A stretch of DNA of 34,929 nt from an uncultured Alphaproteobacteria bacterium. Its GTDB lineage: Bacteria > Pseudomonadota > Alphaproteobacteria > RF32 > CAG-239. Below are positions 1 through 8,385 of the stretch, piece after piece; the stretch's first letter is position 1, and each line of letters begins with the position of its first letter. The stretch covers positions 1 to 34,929 of the forward strand of contig CASFTO010000020.1 in NCBI GenBank assembly GCA_949297665.1. Reading direction: 5' to 3'. The notes under the pieces are model-generated. The model had not been told where the DNA came from. It saw nothing but the letters and a program-made list of their open reading frames with translations, and did not search any database. A program made the position numbers and the translations under genes.

Positions 1-1
1 T

Positions 2-649
2 GAAGAAAAAATGGCTGAACTTCAAAATCTGTTTGGTCTTAAAGATGGTGATGCTATCGTCTTTATGGGCGGTAATAAAAAACTTATCAACAAATTCGCG
101 GGTAAGGTTCGCACTAAATTAGGTGAAGAACTTGATTTGATAGACAAAGACGCTTTCAGAATTTGTTGGATTGTTGACTTCCCGTTCTATGAAGAAAACG
201 AAGAAACCGGTGCTGTTGAATTTTCTCACAATCCGTTTTCTATGCCACAAGGCGGTATGGATGCTCTTTTAAACATGAATCCATTTGATATTTTGGCTTA
301 CCAATACGATATGGTTTGCAATGGTGTAGAACTTGCATCAGGTGCTGTTCGTAACCATAAGCCGGAAATCATGTATAAGGCTTTTGAACTTGCCGGTTAT
401 GACAATAGCGTTGTTGATAACAAATTCGGCGGTATGATTAATGCTTTCAAATATGGGGCTCCTCCTCACGCAGGTTGCGCTCCTGGAATTGACCGTACGG
501 TTATGTTACTCTTGGATGAACCGATTATTCGGGATGTTATCTTGTTCCCACTTAACGGTAAAGCACAAGACTTGTTGATGCAAGCACCGAATACGGTATC
601 GGAGCAGCAGCTTAAAGATTTGCATATTGAAATCAAAGCTGACGCATAG
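2..649 (+). CDS. aspS: Aspartyl-tRNA synthetase, C-terminal part (5' end outside window)
   Basis: This is the 3' part of an aspartyl-tRNA synthetase, which charges tRNA-Asp (or tRNA-Asp and tRNA-Asn) in the cytoplasm. The frame is open from base 2, so the gene starts before the window. Visible are the end of the bacterial insertion (GAD) domain and then the class II catalytic core, with FSHNPFSMP, the [13 protein letters not shown] segment, and motif 3 as [13 protein letters not shown] near residues 155-167 of the visible part. The ending [19 protein letters not shown] is typical of alphaproteobacterial AspRS. It ends in TAG, followed closely by a hairpin that can act as its terminator. Identification is secure; whether the enzyme is discriminating cannot be judged from this part. 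Confidence 0.97.
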   Translation, partial: EEKMAELQNLFGLKDGDAIVFMGGNKKLINKFAGKVRTKLGEELDLIDKDAFRICWIVDFPFYEENEETGAVEFSHNPFSMPQGGMDALLNMNPFDILAYQYDMVCNGVELASGAVRNHKPEIMYKAFELAGYDNSVVDNKFGGMINAFKYGAPPHAGCAPGIDRTVMLLLDEPIIRDVILFPLNGKAQDLLMQAPNTVSEQQLKDLHIEIKADA

Positions 650-661
650 TTGAAATTAAAT

Positions 662-692
662 GAGGCAGCCAGAAATATGACTGCCTTATCTT
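662..692 (+). terminator. Probable aspS terminator
   Basis: GAGGCAG (662-668) pairs with CTGCCTT (681-687) across a 12-base loop, and a T-rich tract follows. It lies 12 bases after the aspS stop. It argues that the next gene starts downstream of it rather than at the TTG directly abutting aspS. Confidence 0.55.
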
Positions 693-709
693 TTATATCG
701 GATTATGAT

Positions 710-2176
710 ATGTTTAAGAATTTTTCGCTATCATTTTCAAACGAAATTGTCTGTGCCTTGATATGGAGTGTTTTTGTTGCTTTATCCTTGTTTATAGCTC
801 CTTATCATGAACTGTGGGCTGATGAAGTTCAGGCTTTCTTGATTGCACGAGATGCACCTTTTACCGATATCGTATCTATTATTCCTCATCAAGAAGGTCA
901 ACCAGCACTTTGGCATTTATTGCTTAAAGGACTTATTGTTCTATTTGGTGAGCAACTCAATATTACTTATGTTTCCATCTTTATTATGTCTTTGACTGTG
1001 GGAATATTTCTCTTTTTATATAATGTACCGCTCCTTTATAAAATACTCATTCCTTTCGGACATTATTTTCTTTATCAGTACAATATCATCTCTCGCAATT
1101 ACTGTTTAGCTTATCTTGCTTTGGCTATTTTGGGATATATGTATCCTTTACGGCATAAATATATTTGGCGTTATGCCTTTGCTCTTTTATTACTTGCCGA
1201 ATCGACTGCTTTTTTAGCTCCCATTGCTGCTATTTTGGGTGTCTTATGGCTTTATGATGCTTATAAAAACCACACCCATAAATTAACGTCCTATACTGCA
1301 CCAATGTTTATGCTGGGTGGCTTTGGACTTTTTATGATTTGGCAAATTCTTCCTATTAATACTGAGCAATATAACATACGTATCGACGATATCAAAAACT
1401 ATCCGTATAATGTTATCGCCCATTTTCCGGAAGCCTTTTTTGCCGGAGAAAATATTATTCTGAATTTGTTATTCTTGTTTGTTTTTGCTTGGTTGACGAT
1501 AAAATTTATTGTTATGCCAGATTTTTGGGAAAAAATAAAAAAACATAAAAAAATAATTGGCGATATAATTTTTATATGGACTATTTTTATTGCTGTCTAT
1601 TTTGCCGTTCGTCCGATGTTTTATCATCAAGGTCTTATTTGGGGGCTTTTTCTTTGCTCGGTATATATGTTTTTTCCTAATTATATCCAAAATAAAAAAC
1701 ATTATTTTTTTATAGCTTGCTTATTTATGCAAATTTACTGGAGTTTTGTCAGTATTTCTTATGACGTTAAACACCCCTATTCCGCACAGCTTGAAGTGAT
1801 GCAAATTTTACAAAAACAAAACCTTTTACCACGAAAAATTCAAACTATCGGGTTTCACACTCTACCTTTACAAACCTTGCTTTCAAGAGAAAATCTTTAT
1901 CTTTCTGCTGATACTCCTTTATATTGGCAATGGACTCAAGGTGACTTAAAACTTCGATATGTGGATATTCAAAAAATTGTCGATGAACATCATGATATTC
2001 TTGTCGTTGATGCTTTTGAAGCGCCGCGAATTGACCTTTCTTATTATGAAAATCCAGATGTCTTTTATATCTATAAAATTCCGGCGGCTGCTGTCTATAA
2101 AGGCTATTTGTTTTATGAGCAGGGATTAAATTTGTATATCAAAAAATCTCTTTCTCAGCCTTTTTTTGATTCTTAA
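710..2176 (+). CDS. Polytopic membrane protein, GT-C glycosyltransferase-like
   Basis: A membrane protein of about 489 residues with many hydrophobic segments. The first periplasmic loop carries ELWADEVQAF followed by HQEGQPALWHLLL. That pattern (acidic DE pair, then an E.QPALW segment just before the next helix) is typical of GT-C fold glycosyltransferases of the ArnT/PMT type, which move sugars from polyprenyl-phosphate donors in the periplasm. The substrate is unknown. The frame is open to a TTG at 650, touching the aspS stop, but that region forms the aspS terminator. ATG 710 (MFKNF) has a weak GGA upstream and precedes the first membrane helix; ATG 677 is an alternative. It is probably a single-gene unit before the rpmI promoter. 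Confidence 0.72.
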   Translation: MFKNFSLSFSNEIVCALIWSVFVALSLFIAPYHELWADEVQAFLIARDAPFTDIVSIIPHQEGQPALWHLLLKGLIVLFGEQLNITYVSIFIMSLTVGIFLFLYNVPLLYKILIPFGHYFLYQYNIISRNYCLAYLALAILGYMYPLRHKYIWRYAFALLLLAESTAFLAPIAAILGVLWLYDAYKNHTHKLTSYTAPMFMLGGFGLFMIWQILPINTEQYNIRIDDIKNYPYNVIAHFPEAFFAGENIILNLLFLFVFAWLTIKFIVMPDFWEKIKKHKKIIGDIIFIWTIFIAVYFAVRPMFYHQGLIWGLFLCSVYMFFPNYIQNKKHYFFIACLFMQIYWSFVSISYDVKHPYSAQLEVMQILQKQNLLPRKIQTIGFHTLPLQTLLSRENLYLSADTPLYWQWTQGDLKLRYVDIQKIVDEHHDILVVDAFEAPRIDLSYYENPDVFYIYKIPAAAVYKGYLFYEQGLNLYIKKSLSQPFFDS

Positions 2177-2194
2177 TTTTAAATTAAAAAATAC

Positions 2195-2222
2195 TTTACT
2201 TTTTAAAATATTGGTGTATAAA
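2195..2222 (+). promoter_or_regulatory. Promoter for rpmI-rplT
   Basis: A -35 TTTACT (2195-2200), a 16-base spacer and a -10 TATAAA (2217-2222) preceded by TG. Transcription would start near 2229 and leave a leader of about 73 nt before rpmI, with a small possible stem AGGGC/GCCTT. L20 often represses this operon through its leader, but I see no clear L20-site mimic here. Confidence 0.55.
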
Positions 2223-2301
2223 TTGTTTCGAATGACAGAGAGGGCTAATGGCATGCCTTACTGTTGTCTTGAATCCAACTTAATTTTTGAAAGGGATTGA
2301 A

Positions 2302-2499
2302 ATGCCTAAATTAAAAACTAAAAGTTCTGCTAAAAAACGTTTTAGCGTTACCGGTACCGGTAAATTGAAAAGAAATTTTGCGAAAAAGAGACACTGCCTC
2401 TTCTGCAAAACTCAGAAAATGAAAAGACAAGCTCGCGGCACAACTTTGTTGTCAGAAGTTGATGTTCAGATTGTTAAAAAGTTTTTACCTTATTTGTAG
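2302..2499 (+). CDS. rpmI: 50S ribosomal protein L35
   Basis: L35 is a small basic protein of the large ribosomal subunit. The 65-residue product starts [14 protein letters not shown] and contains the usual K/R-rich core with FAKKRHCLF, ending in FLPYL. The frame is open to a TTG at 2287, but ATG 2302 with AAGGGA five bases upstream matches the family start. It lies 18 bases before rplT, the standard pairing. infC, commonly upstream in other bacteria, is absent here, so the operon has its own promoter at 2195-2222. Confidence 0.96.
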   Translation: MPKLKTKSSAKKRFSVTGTGKLKRNFAKKRHCLFCKTQKMKRQARGTTLLSEVDVQIVKKFLPYL

Positions 2500-2517
2500 T
2501 TGTAGGAGGATTTGTAA

Positions 2518-2877
2518 ATGTCTCGTGTTAAAAGAGGTGTAACAGCTCACGCTCGCCATAAGAAAATTATTGATATGGCTAAAGGTTACAGAGGACGTAA
2601 TAAAAACGTTTTCAGAGTTGCTGTTGAAAAAGTTGAAAAAGGTTTGCAGTATGCTTATCGTGATAGAAAAGCAAAGAAGAGAAACTTCCGTTCTTTGTGG
2701 ATCCAACGTATTAATGCTGCTACTCGTTTGAATGATATGACTTATTCTCGATTTATTAGCGGGCTCGTTAAGGCAGGTATTGAGCTTGACCGTAAAGTGC
2801 TGGCTGATATCGCTTACAGAGAGCCCCAAGCTTTTGCTAAGTTAGTAGAAACTGCCAAAGCGGCTCTGGCTAAATAA
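2518..2877 (+). CDS. rplT: 50S ribosomal protein L20
   Basis: L20 binds 23S rRNA directly, is needed early in large-subunit assembly, and in many bacteria represses its own operon. The 119-residue length and the motifs [27 protein letters not shown] and [13 protein letters not shown] are standard. An AGGAGG-type SD lies about ten bases before ATG 2518. It is the last gene of the rpmI-rplT unit, closed by a strong hairpin at 2908-2941 rather than running into pheST. Confidence 0.97.
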   Translation: MSRVKRGVTAHARHKKIIDMAKGYRGRNKNVFRVAVEKVEKGLQYAYRDRKAKKRNFRSLWIQRINAATRLNDMTYSRFISGLVKAGIELDRKVLADIAYREPQAFAKLVETAKAALAK

Positions 2878-2907
2878 TTCTTTTTAGTATAGTTTATATC
2901 AGATTTT

Positions 2908-2941
2908 AAGAGTCGTCTTGGGCAACCAAGAGGACTCTTTT
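2908..2941 (+). terminator. Rho-independent terminator after rplT
   Basis: AAGAGTC-G-TCTTGG and CCAAGA-G-GACTCTT form a 13-pair stem with one internal G/G mismatch, closed by a GCAA tetraloop (2922-2925) and followed by TTTT. It separates rpmI-rplT from pheST. Confidence 0.9.
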
Positions 2942-3037
2942 GTATTTAAAATTCTTTTGCAACGTGGCTTTGCTTTTGGCGGCTTGATTGTAGAAGAAAT
3001 TTCTAAAGAGTACTTTAGGAGATATTATTGGAAACTT

Positions 3038-3139
3038 ATGTTAGTTGAAAATTTTACATGCGCGCATGCTATGTTCTTTTTTCTTTTAACTCTGATGAGG
3101 ATTGAGGAGATTATGGCTCTAAACCATATGTTAGGATGA
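3038..3139 (+). CDS. Possible Phe-containing leader peptide upstream of pheS
   Basis: A 33-codon frame from ATG 3038 (weak GGAAA before it) ends in TGA at 3137-3139, four bases before the pheS start. It contains three consecutive Phe codons (TTC TTT TTT) within AMFFFLL. A second frame, ATG 3066 to TAA 3089, reads MLCSFFF and also has three Phe codons. The placement fits a translation-coupled leader that senses charged tRNA-Phe, as E. coli pheM does for pheST. However, I find no good terminator between it and pheS, so classical attenuation is not supported. It could be chance in a T-rich leader. Confidence 0.25.
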   Translation: MLVENFTCAHAMFFFLLTLMRIEEIMALNHMLG

Positions 3140-3143
3140 TGAA

Positions 3144-4253
3144 ATGAGTGATATTGAGAGTATAAAAAATAGTATTATTGAGCAGATTAACAGTGCTGAC
3201 AATGCTAAAGCTCTGGATGATGTCAGAGTGGCCGCATTGGGTAAAAAAGGTCAAATTACCGAACTTTTGAAAACTCTTGGCTCTATGCCTTTAGAGGAAA
3301 GAATTGCTTTTGGTAAACAAATCAATGTTGTGAAAGCTGATTTAGAAGCAAAAATTGCAGAAAAAAAGCAAGCGTTAGAAATTCAACTTCTTAATGAAAA
3401 ACTCAAAAAAGAAGTTGTTGATGTAACACTTCCTTGCCGTCCTGAAGTTCAAGGACGTTTACACCCGGTTTCTAAAGTTTATGAAGAAATTGTTGCCATT
3501 TTTGCTCAAATGGGTTTTGAGGTTGCAGAAGGACCCGATATTGAAGATCAATTCCATAACTTTAATGCATTAAACATGCCGCCTAACCACCCTGCTCGTC
3601 AAATGCAAGATACATTCTATATCAACAATGATGTTAATAACGCTTTTGATATGGATAGTGCTTATGTGGTCAGAACCCACACTTCCGGTGTACAAATCCG
3701 CACTATGGAAAAGAAACAACCGCCTATTCGTATTATTGCTCCGGGGAGAACTTATCGTTCTGATTATGATGCCACGCATACACCGATGTTTCATCAAGTC
3801 GAGGGCTTGGTTATTGATAAGAAAACAACTATGGCTGACCTTAAAGGTTGTTTATATGACTTTATGAAAGCCTTTTTTGAAGTTGATGAATTACCTATTC
3901 GCTTTCGTCCTTCTTACTTCCCATTTACCGAACCTTCTGCCGAAGTTGATATCGGTTGTTTGAAAACTAAAACAGATTTGATTATCGGCGCTGGTACAGA
4001 TTGGTTGGAAGTTCTCGGTTGCGGTATGGTTCATCCAAATGTTTTGCGGGCAGGTGGTATTGATCCTGATGAATATCAAGGCTTTGCATTCGGTGCCGGT
4101 ATTGATAGATTGGCGATGTTAAAATACGGTATTCCCGATTTAAGAACATTCTTTGAATCTGATGTGCGTTGGATTAAAAATTATGGTTTTACACCACTTG
4201 ACTTTTCGGCTATGACAAGCGGTCTTAGCAATAATGGAGGATTGGCTCGATGA
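3144..4253 (+). CDS. pheS: Phenylalanyl-tRNA synthetase alpha subunit
   Basis: The alpha chain of the (alpha-beta)2 PheRS, carrying the class II catalytic core that makes Phe-tRNA. The 369 residues comprise an N-terminal coiled-coil arm (about 1-90), then the catalytic domain with GRLHPVSKVYEEI, RTHTSGVQIRTM, the FHQVEGLVID segment, and motif 3 GFAFGAGIDRLAML near 315-328. The C-terminus runs past the usual RWIKNYGF end with a PLDFSAMTSGLSNN-like tail common in alphaproteobacteria. An AGGA-type SD lies in the upstream leader reading frame. The stop overlaps the pheT start by four bases (ATGA), implying translational coupling. Confidence 0.97.
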   Translation: MSDIESIKNSIIEQINSADNAKALDDVRVAALGKKGQITELLKTLGSMPLEERIAFGKQINVVKADLEAKIAEKKQALEIQLLNEKLKKEVVDVTLPCRPEVQGRLHPVSKVYEEIVAIFAQMGFEVAEGPDIEDQFHNFNALNMPPNHPARQMQDTFYINNDVNNAFDMDSAYVVRTHTSGVQIRTMEKKQPPIRIIAPGRTYRSDYDATHTPMFHQVEGLVIDKKTTMADLKGCLYDFMKAFFEVDELPIRFRPSYFPFTEPSAEVDIGCLKTKTDLIIGAGTDWLEVLGCGMVHPNVLRAGGIDPDEYQGFAFGAGIDRLAMLKYGIPDLRTFFESDVRWIKNYGFTPLDFSAMTSGLSNNGGLAR

Positions 4254-6634
4254 AATTTACACTTTCTTGGTTAAAAGAACATTTGGATACGAATGCCAGT
4301 GTTGATGAAATTAGCGAAACGCTGACTCGTATTGGTTTGGAAGTTGAAGAAGTTGTTAATCCCGCTGCTAGTCTTAGCGACTTCATTACGGCTAAAATTG
4401 AAAAAGTTGAAATGCACCCTGATTCTGACCACTTGCATGTTCTTGCCGTTAATACCGGTAAAGAAACTTTGCAAGTTGTTTGTGGCGCTCCTAACGTTCA
4501 TGAAGGTCTTATCGGTATTTATGCTCCGACAGGCGCGCTTATTCCGGCTTACGGCGAACGCCTTAAAGTTGCTAAAATCCGTGGCGTTGAAAGTATGGGT
4601 ATGATGTGTTCCGAAAAAGAGTTAATGGTTGGTGACGACCACAGTGGTATTATTGAATTACCTGCTTCTACTCTTATCGGAAAACCTGCGGCGGAAGTTT
4701 TGAATATTGATCCGGTTATTGAAGTTTCCATTACTCCAAACCGTGCGGAATGCCTTGGTGTTCGTGGTATTGCCAGAGATTTAGCGGCTTCCGGATTAGG
4801 TAAACTTAAACCGCTTAACATTCCTGAAATTAAGGGCGCTTTTAAAAGTCCTATTACCGTTTCTGTTGACTGTCCTGATGCGTGCCCAACTTATACGGCT
4901 CGCTATATCAAAAGTGTCAATAATAAAGCCGAAACGCCCAAATGGATGAAAGATAGATTAACGGCTATCGGTTTGCGCCCTATTTCCGCTCTTGTTGATA
5001 TTACAAACTACATTAACTATGATTTGGCGCGTCCTTTGCACGTTTTTGATGCCGATAAACTTAAAGGTAATATTAAGGTTCGTATGGCGCATAATGGCGA
5101 AGAATTTTTAGCCTTAAACGAAAAGAGCTATACTCTTGACGATAAATGTTTGGGTATTTGTGATGATGAAGGTGTTCAATGCCTTGGCGGTATCATGGGC
5201 GGATTAAACAAAGGTAGTTATGAAGATACAACCAATGTACTTCTTGAATGCGCTTTATTTACACCGACTTGCATTGCTCGCACCGGTCGTAAATTACAAA
5301 TCGACTCAGACTCTCGTGCTCGCTATGAACGTTGGGTTGACCCTATGTCTAATATTTCAGGCAATAATTATGCTACCCAGATGATTTTGGATATTTGTGG
5401 CGGAGAGGCTTCTGAAATGGAAGTGACTGGAACTGAAAAAAATGAGGCGAAACCAGTTTATCTTCGTCCTGAAAGACTTAAAACTTTTATCGGAATGGAG
5501 GTTTCTAAAGAAAAATGTGAAGAAATTCTCTCGCATTTGGGATTTGCTCTTTCTGAAGAAGACGGTAAAATTAAAGCGGTTGCTCCTTCTTGGCGCGGGG
5601 ATATTGAATGCGAACAAGATTTAATTGAAGAGGTCGTACGCATGATTGGTTTGGATAATATTCCTGCTACGTCTATGAAAACTGCCGATTTTCCAAAACC
5701 GGTTTTGACACCTCTTCAAAACAATATTGTTATGGTTAAGCACGAACTTGCTTCTCGCGGTATGTTCGAAACAGTTACGTTTAGCTTTACCGATAGCGAT
5801 ATTGCACAGCATTTCCGTCGCGGACAAGAGCCGATTTTATTACAAAATCCTATCATCAAAGAACTTGATGAAATGCGTCCGTCTTTGTTGCCAAATCTAC
5901 TTATCGGTGCGAAAAACAATATTGCCAGAGGTTATGCCGATTTGGCTATATTTGAAGTTGCGCCGGAATTTTATGGCAGAAATCCGGGAGAACAAAAAGC
6001 AGTTGCTTCCGGTATCCGCGTTGGTAAAACTTCTAAAAAAGATTGGACTGGCTCTATGCGCGCCTATGACGTATTTGATGCTAAAGCAGATGCTCTTGCC
6101 GCTATTGCCGCTGCCAAAGGTCCAATTGAGGCTCCGCAAATAACTACTGATGCTCCGGCTTATTATCATCCCGGAAGAAGTGGCGTTATTCGCTTGGGTA
6201 AAAATGTTTTGGCTTATTTCGGTGAATTACATCCGGCCGTTTTAAAGGCGCTTGATATTAAATCTAATGTTGTCGCCTTTGAGGTCTTTTTGGATAATAT
6301 TCCGTTGCCGAGAGATGCTAAATCTAAAGCTAAGAAGAAACTTGAATTATCTCAGTTGCAAGCCGTTGATAAAGATTTAGCCTTTGTGGTAGCTCGTAAT
6401 GTTTCTGCTATCAATATTGTCGCTGCGGCTAAAAATGCCGATAGAAATAATATCGCTGATGTTCGCGTTTTTGACGTGTATGCTGGAGATAATTTACCGG
6501 AAGATAAAAAATCCGTAGCTATATCCGTTACTTTCCAACCAAAAGAAAAAACTTATACAGATGCTGAACTTGAGGCTTTGATGAATAAGGTTATTCTTGA
6601 AGTAGGCAAGAAAACAGGTGCAACATTGCGATAA
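4250..6634 (+). CDS. pheT: Phenylalanyl-tRNA synthetase beta subunit
   Basis: The beta chain of PheRS, which binds tRNA and edits Tyr-tRNA-Phe. At 794 residues it has the normal domain order: an EMAP/Trbp-type tRNA-binding domain (about 40-150, with HPDSDHLHVL and VVCGAPNV), the B3/B4 editing domain (about 210-390), B5 (about 400-470), the inactive class II-like core, and a C-terminal FDX-ACB anticodon-binding domain (about 700-794, with VDKDLAFVV and the KSVAISVTFQP strand). It is coupled to pheS by an ATGA overlap and closed by a strong terminator at 6658-6688. Nothing is truncated. Confidence 0.97.
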   Translation: MKFTLSWLKEHLDTNASVDEISETLTRIGLEVEEVVNPAASLSDFITAKIEKVEMHPDSDHLHVLAVNTGKETLQVVCGAPNVHEGLIGIYAPTGALIPAYGERLKVAKIRGVESMGMMCSEKELMVGDDHSGIIELPASTLIGKPAAEVLNIDPVIEVSITPNRAECLGVRGIARDLAASGLGKLKPLNIPEIKGAFKSPITVSVDCPDACPTYTARYIKSVNNKAETPKWMKDRLTAIGLRPISALVDITNYINYDLARPLHVFDADKLKGNIKVRMAHNGEEFLALNEKSYTLDDKCLGICDDEGVQCLGGIMGGLNKGSYEDTTNVLLECALFTPTCIARTGRKLQIDSDSRARYERWVDPMSNISGNNYATQMILDICGGEASEMEVTGTEKNEAKPVYLRPERLKTFIGMEVSKEKCEEILSHLGFALSEEDGKIKAVAPSWRGDIECEQDLIEEVVRMIGLDNIPATSMKTADFPKPVLTPLQNNIVMVKHELASRGMFETVTFSFTDSDIAQHFRRGQEPILLQNPIIKELDEMRPSLLPNLLIGAKNNIARGYADLAIFEVAPEFYGRNPGEQKAVASGIRVGKTSKKDWTGSMRAYDVFDAKADALAAIAAAKGPIEAPQITTDAPAYYHPGRSGVIRLGKNVLAYFGELHPAVLKALDIKSNVVAFEVFLDNIPLPRDAKSKAKKKLELSQLQAVDKDLAFVVARNVSAINIVAAAKNADRNNIADVRVFDVYAGDNLPEDKKSVAISVTFQPKEKTYTDAELEALMNKVILEVGKKTGATLR

Positions 6635-6657
6635 TTTTATCCAATAACAACTAAAAC

Positions 6658-6688
6658 AAAAGCCGCAGAAAAATCTGCGGCTTTTCTA
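6658..6688 (+). terminator. Bidirectional terminator between pheT and the META lipoprotein
   Basis: AAAAGCCGCAGA (6658-6669) and TCTGCGGCTTTT (6674-6685) pair perfectly over 12 bases around an AAAA loop. T-runs on both strands let it serve pheT and the convergent gene at 6707. Confidence 0.9.
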
Positions 6689-6706
6689 TTTTATAATATT
6701 AGAAAA

Positions 6707-7075
6707 TTATTTTTCTTGATATTTCAAACTTACACCATTTCCGCTTAATTCCAAAACCTTGTCTTTCAGGCTAAAGGTTGTAACTTTGCTCAAATCTTGA
6801 AAGTAGGTTTGCTCTTTTTTCATTTCTGCTTCAGGTCCTGCCATCATTGTAGAAGCTGCTAGCCCAAACTTAATGTTATTTTTTTCAATTGTGTATGAAC
6901 CGAAATAATTATTCAAAACTTTACCATAATATTTGTTCTCTTTTGCATCAAATGACAAAGTTATTGCATTATCATTTGCCAATACAAAATTTTTCCCGTT
7001 CAAAGACACTGGTTCAGACTCGCTACAAGCATTTAGCATAAGGGCTGCAACCATAGTTAATAAAATCTTTTTCAT
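6707..7075 (-). CDS. META-domain (HslJ-like) lipoprotein
   Basis: A 122-residue lipoprotein: the signal sequence MKKILLTMVAALMLNAC ends in the lipobox LNAC, so Cys17 would be lipidated. The mature part follows the META/HslJ pattern: LNGKNFVLA, an ITLSFD strand, NKYYGKVLNNYFGSY, then the GLAASTMMAGPE segment and E/Q-rich helix, ending in a strand with LELSGNG. META proteins sit in the envelope and have been linked to heat or drug tolerance, but their biochemistry is unclear. An SD-like GGAGAG lies upstream of the ATG. It is convergent with pheT and divergent from the operon at 7228. Confidence 0.8.
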   Translation of the reverse strand: MKKILLTMVAALMLNACSESEPVSLNGKNFVLANDNAITLSFDAKENKYYGKVLNNYFGSYTIEKNNIKFGLAASTMMAGPEAEMKKEQTYFQDLSKVTTFSLKDKVLELSGNGVSLKYQEK

Positions 7076-7161
7076 TACATCTCTCCTTCATATTTGTCCT
7101 AACTGCGGTATATATATTACACAAAATTACTTATATCAATATTTTTTATTTGAAAAATATC

Positions 7162-7190
7162 TTGACTTTTTAATATGTATTATTTATTAT
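7162..7190 (+). promoter_or_regulatory. Promoter of the redox-like operon
   Basis: TTGACT (7162-7167), a 17-base spacer and TATTAT (7185-7190) form a good sigma70-type promoter. The start would lie near 7197, about 30 nt before ATG 7228. Confidence 0.65.
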
Positions 7191-7227
7191 ATATATTGTA
7201 TTTAATATATATTTATGGAGCTATAAT

Positions 7228-7731
7228 ATGAAGTTTTTGATGTTGCTATTCCTATCCTTATTCACCAATATTACTGCGGCTTTTGCTAACCCGGCTTGTG
7301 TGGTTTGTACTGTTGCCATCGGCGCTTCTCTTGAAATTGCACGTAAGCTTGGTATTAGTGATAATATTGTCGGCTTATGGGCCGGTGCATTATTTGCACT
7401 TTTAGGGTATTGGCTGATTCTTTGGTTTGATAAAAAAAATTGGCATTTTCGTGGACGTAACCCTATCTTAATGATTTCCAGTATTGCCATGATTGGATTT
7501 ATTTATATGGGAGAACTTGTTTATTCTCCTCAAATTATAGGTTTTCTTTATATTGATCAATTCTTACTCGCTTCTCTTTGTGGCGCTGGTTTGTATATTT
7601 TTTCACAAAAATTTTATGCTTTTATGAAAAAGCGTAATAATGGACATGCGCACTTTCCTTTTGAAAAAGTTGTATTGCCATTAGCACTTTTGTTTGTTGT
7701 TAGTTTTATTTTAGATTTTTATTCTTTATAA
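7228..7731 (+). CDS. Membrane protein with N-terminal CVVC motif, possible redox role
   Basis: A 167-residue membrane protein. A signal-like first helix is followed directly by NPACVVCTVAIGASL, with Cys24 and Cys27 in a C-x-x-C at the outer face, and then about four more hydrophobic segments (47-66, 80-98, 108-127, 148-163). The function is unknown to me. The outward C-x-x-C in a small helical protein is reminiscent of DsbB/VKOR-type quinone-linked thiol oxidases, but no such family is recognised. GGAG lies seven bases before ATG 7228. It is followed after 21 bases by a conserved-looking unknown gene and then by a periplasmic glutaredoxin-like gene. That order suggests electron transfer between this protein and the CPYC protein, as inference. 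Confidence 0.65.
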   Translation: MKFLMLLFLSLFTNITAAFANPACVVCTVAIGASLEIARKLGISDNIVGLWAGALFALLGYWLILWFDKKNWHFRGRNPILMISSIAMIGFIYMGELVYSPQIIGFLYIDQFLLASLCGAGLYIFSQKFYAFMKKRNNGHAHFPFEKVVLPLALLFVVSFILDFYSL

Positions 7732-7752
7732 TTTTAATGAGGGAGATATGAT

Positions 7753-8361
7753 ATGAAAAAAGCTGAAAATGTTAAAGAATTTGTGGAACGCATTGATGCG
7801 ACTAAAAAAGTTAATCCGAAAGATTTATCTTCCGATCAAGATTTAACTATCGCTATCATGAACCTTATCTCTATTGAAGAGCACTTGGTCTTTTCCGGTG
7901 CCAAAACCGGTAAAACATCTTTTTATGATTTGATTGAAGATGTTCGCGAAACTCGTAAAAAGCTCATGTTGAAGATTATACCGAGTTATGAAGGAGAAGT
8001 TTGGTGCATTTCTAAGCACTTGCTGGCTTCTTCTATGCGCTTGATGGAAGTCGGAACAAAACAGCAAAGTTTAGGCAATAAAGAACAAGCATACGATCTC
8101 TTTAACAAAGCTTATGATTTGTATTGTCTGTTTTGGGGACTTAATATGAATATGCTTGATGTCAACAATGTAAAATGGATTGAAGACAGCGTTAAAGATA
8201 TCAAAAAAATCAGTGAGAAGATTGATGCTGCCGGTGTGGTTGCGACAACATCTGCAGAAAATACTGTTGCTTCTGAGACTGTTGCTGATACAGAACAAAA
8301 AACGGCTTTTGCTAAAATGAAGGCTTTTGTGCGTAAAGCCGTTGATTGCTGTATTGAGTAG
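7753..8361 (+). CDS. Conserved hypothetical protein, helical, cytoplasmic
   Basis: A 202-residue protein without signal or membrane segments. The core (about 28-150) is helical and reads as a bundle: IAIMNLISIEEHLVFSGAKTG, a basic DVRETRKKLM helix, then EGEVWCISKHLLASSMRLME and a helix-turn-helix with GNKEQAYDLFNKAYDLY that resembles a TPR-like hairpin. The C-terminal 40 residues are low complexity and end in DCCIE. From memory I believe similar proteins occur beside CxxC membrane proteins in other bacteria, including Patescibacteria; I cannot verify this here. A GAGGGAG SD precedes ATG 7753. It is the middle gene of a tight three-gene operon. Confidence 0.65.
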   Translation: MKKAENVKEFVERIDATKKVNPKDLSSDQDLTIAIMNLISIEEHLVFSGAKTGKTSFYDLIEDVRETRKKLMLKIIPSYEGEVWCISKHLLASSMRLMEVGTKQQSLGNKEQAYDLFNKAYDLYCLFWGLNMNMLDVNNVKWIEDSVKDIKKISEKIDAAGVVATTSAENTVASETVADTEQKTAFAKMKAFVRKAVDCCIE

Positions 8362-8385
8362 AATTATTTAATTTGTGGAGGTATT

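Noticed and set aside
2485-2829. A 114-codon minus-strand frame opposite rplT
   Set aside because: It is antisense to an unambiguous ribosomal protein gene and reads as its shadow.
2918-3037. Upstream part of a TTG-initiated frame 2918-3139 as a protein gene
   Set aside because: It begins inside the rplT terminator stem and has no SD or family resemblance. Only the last part, from 3038, was kept as a low-confidence leader peptide.
7081-7227. Riboswitch in the AT-rich region before 7228
   Set aside because: After the promoter only about 30 nt remain before the start codon, too short for an aptamer, and no stem is visible.
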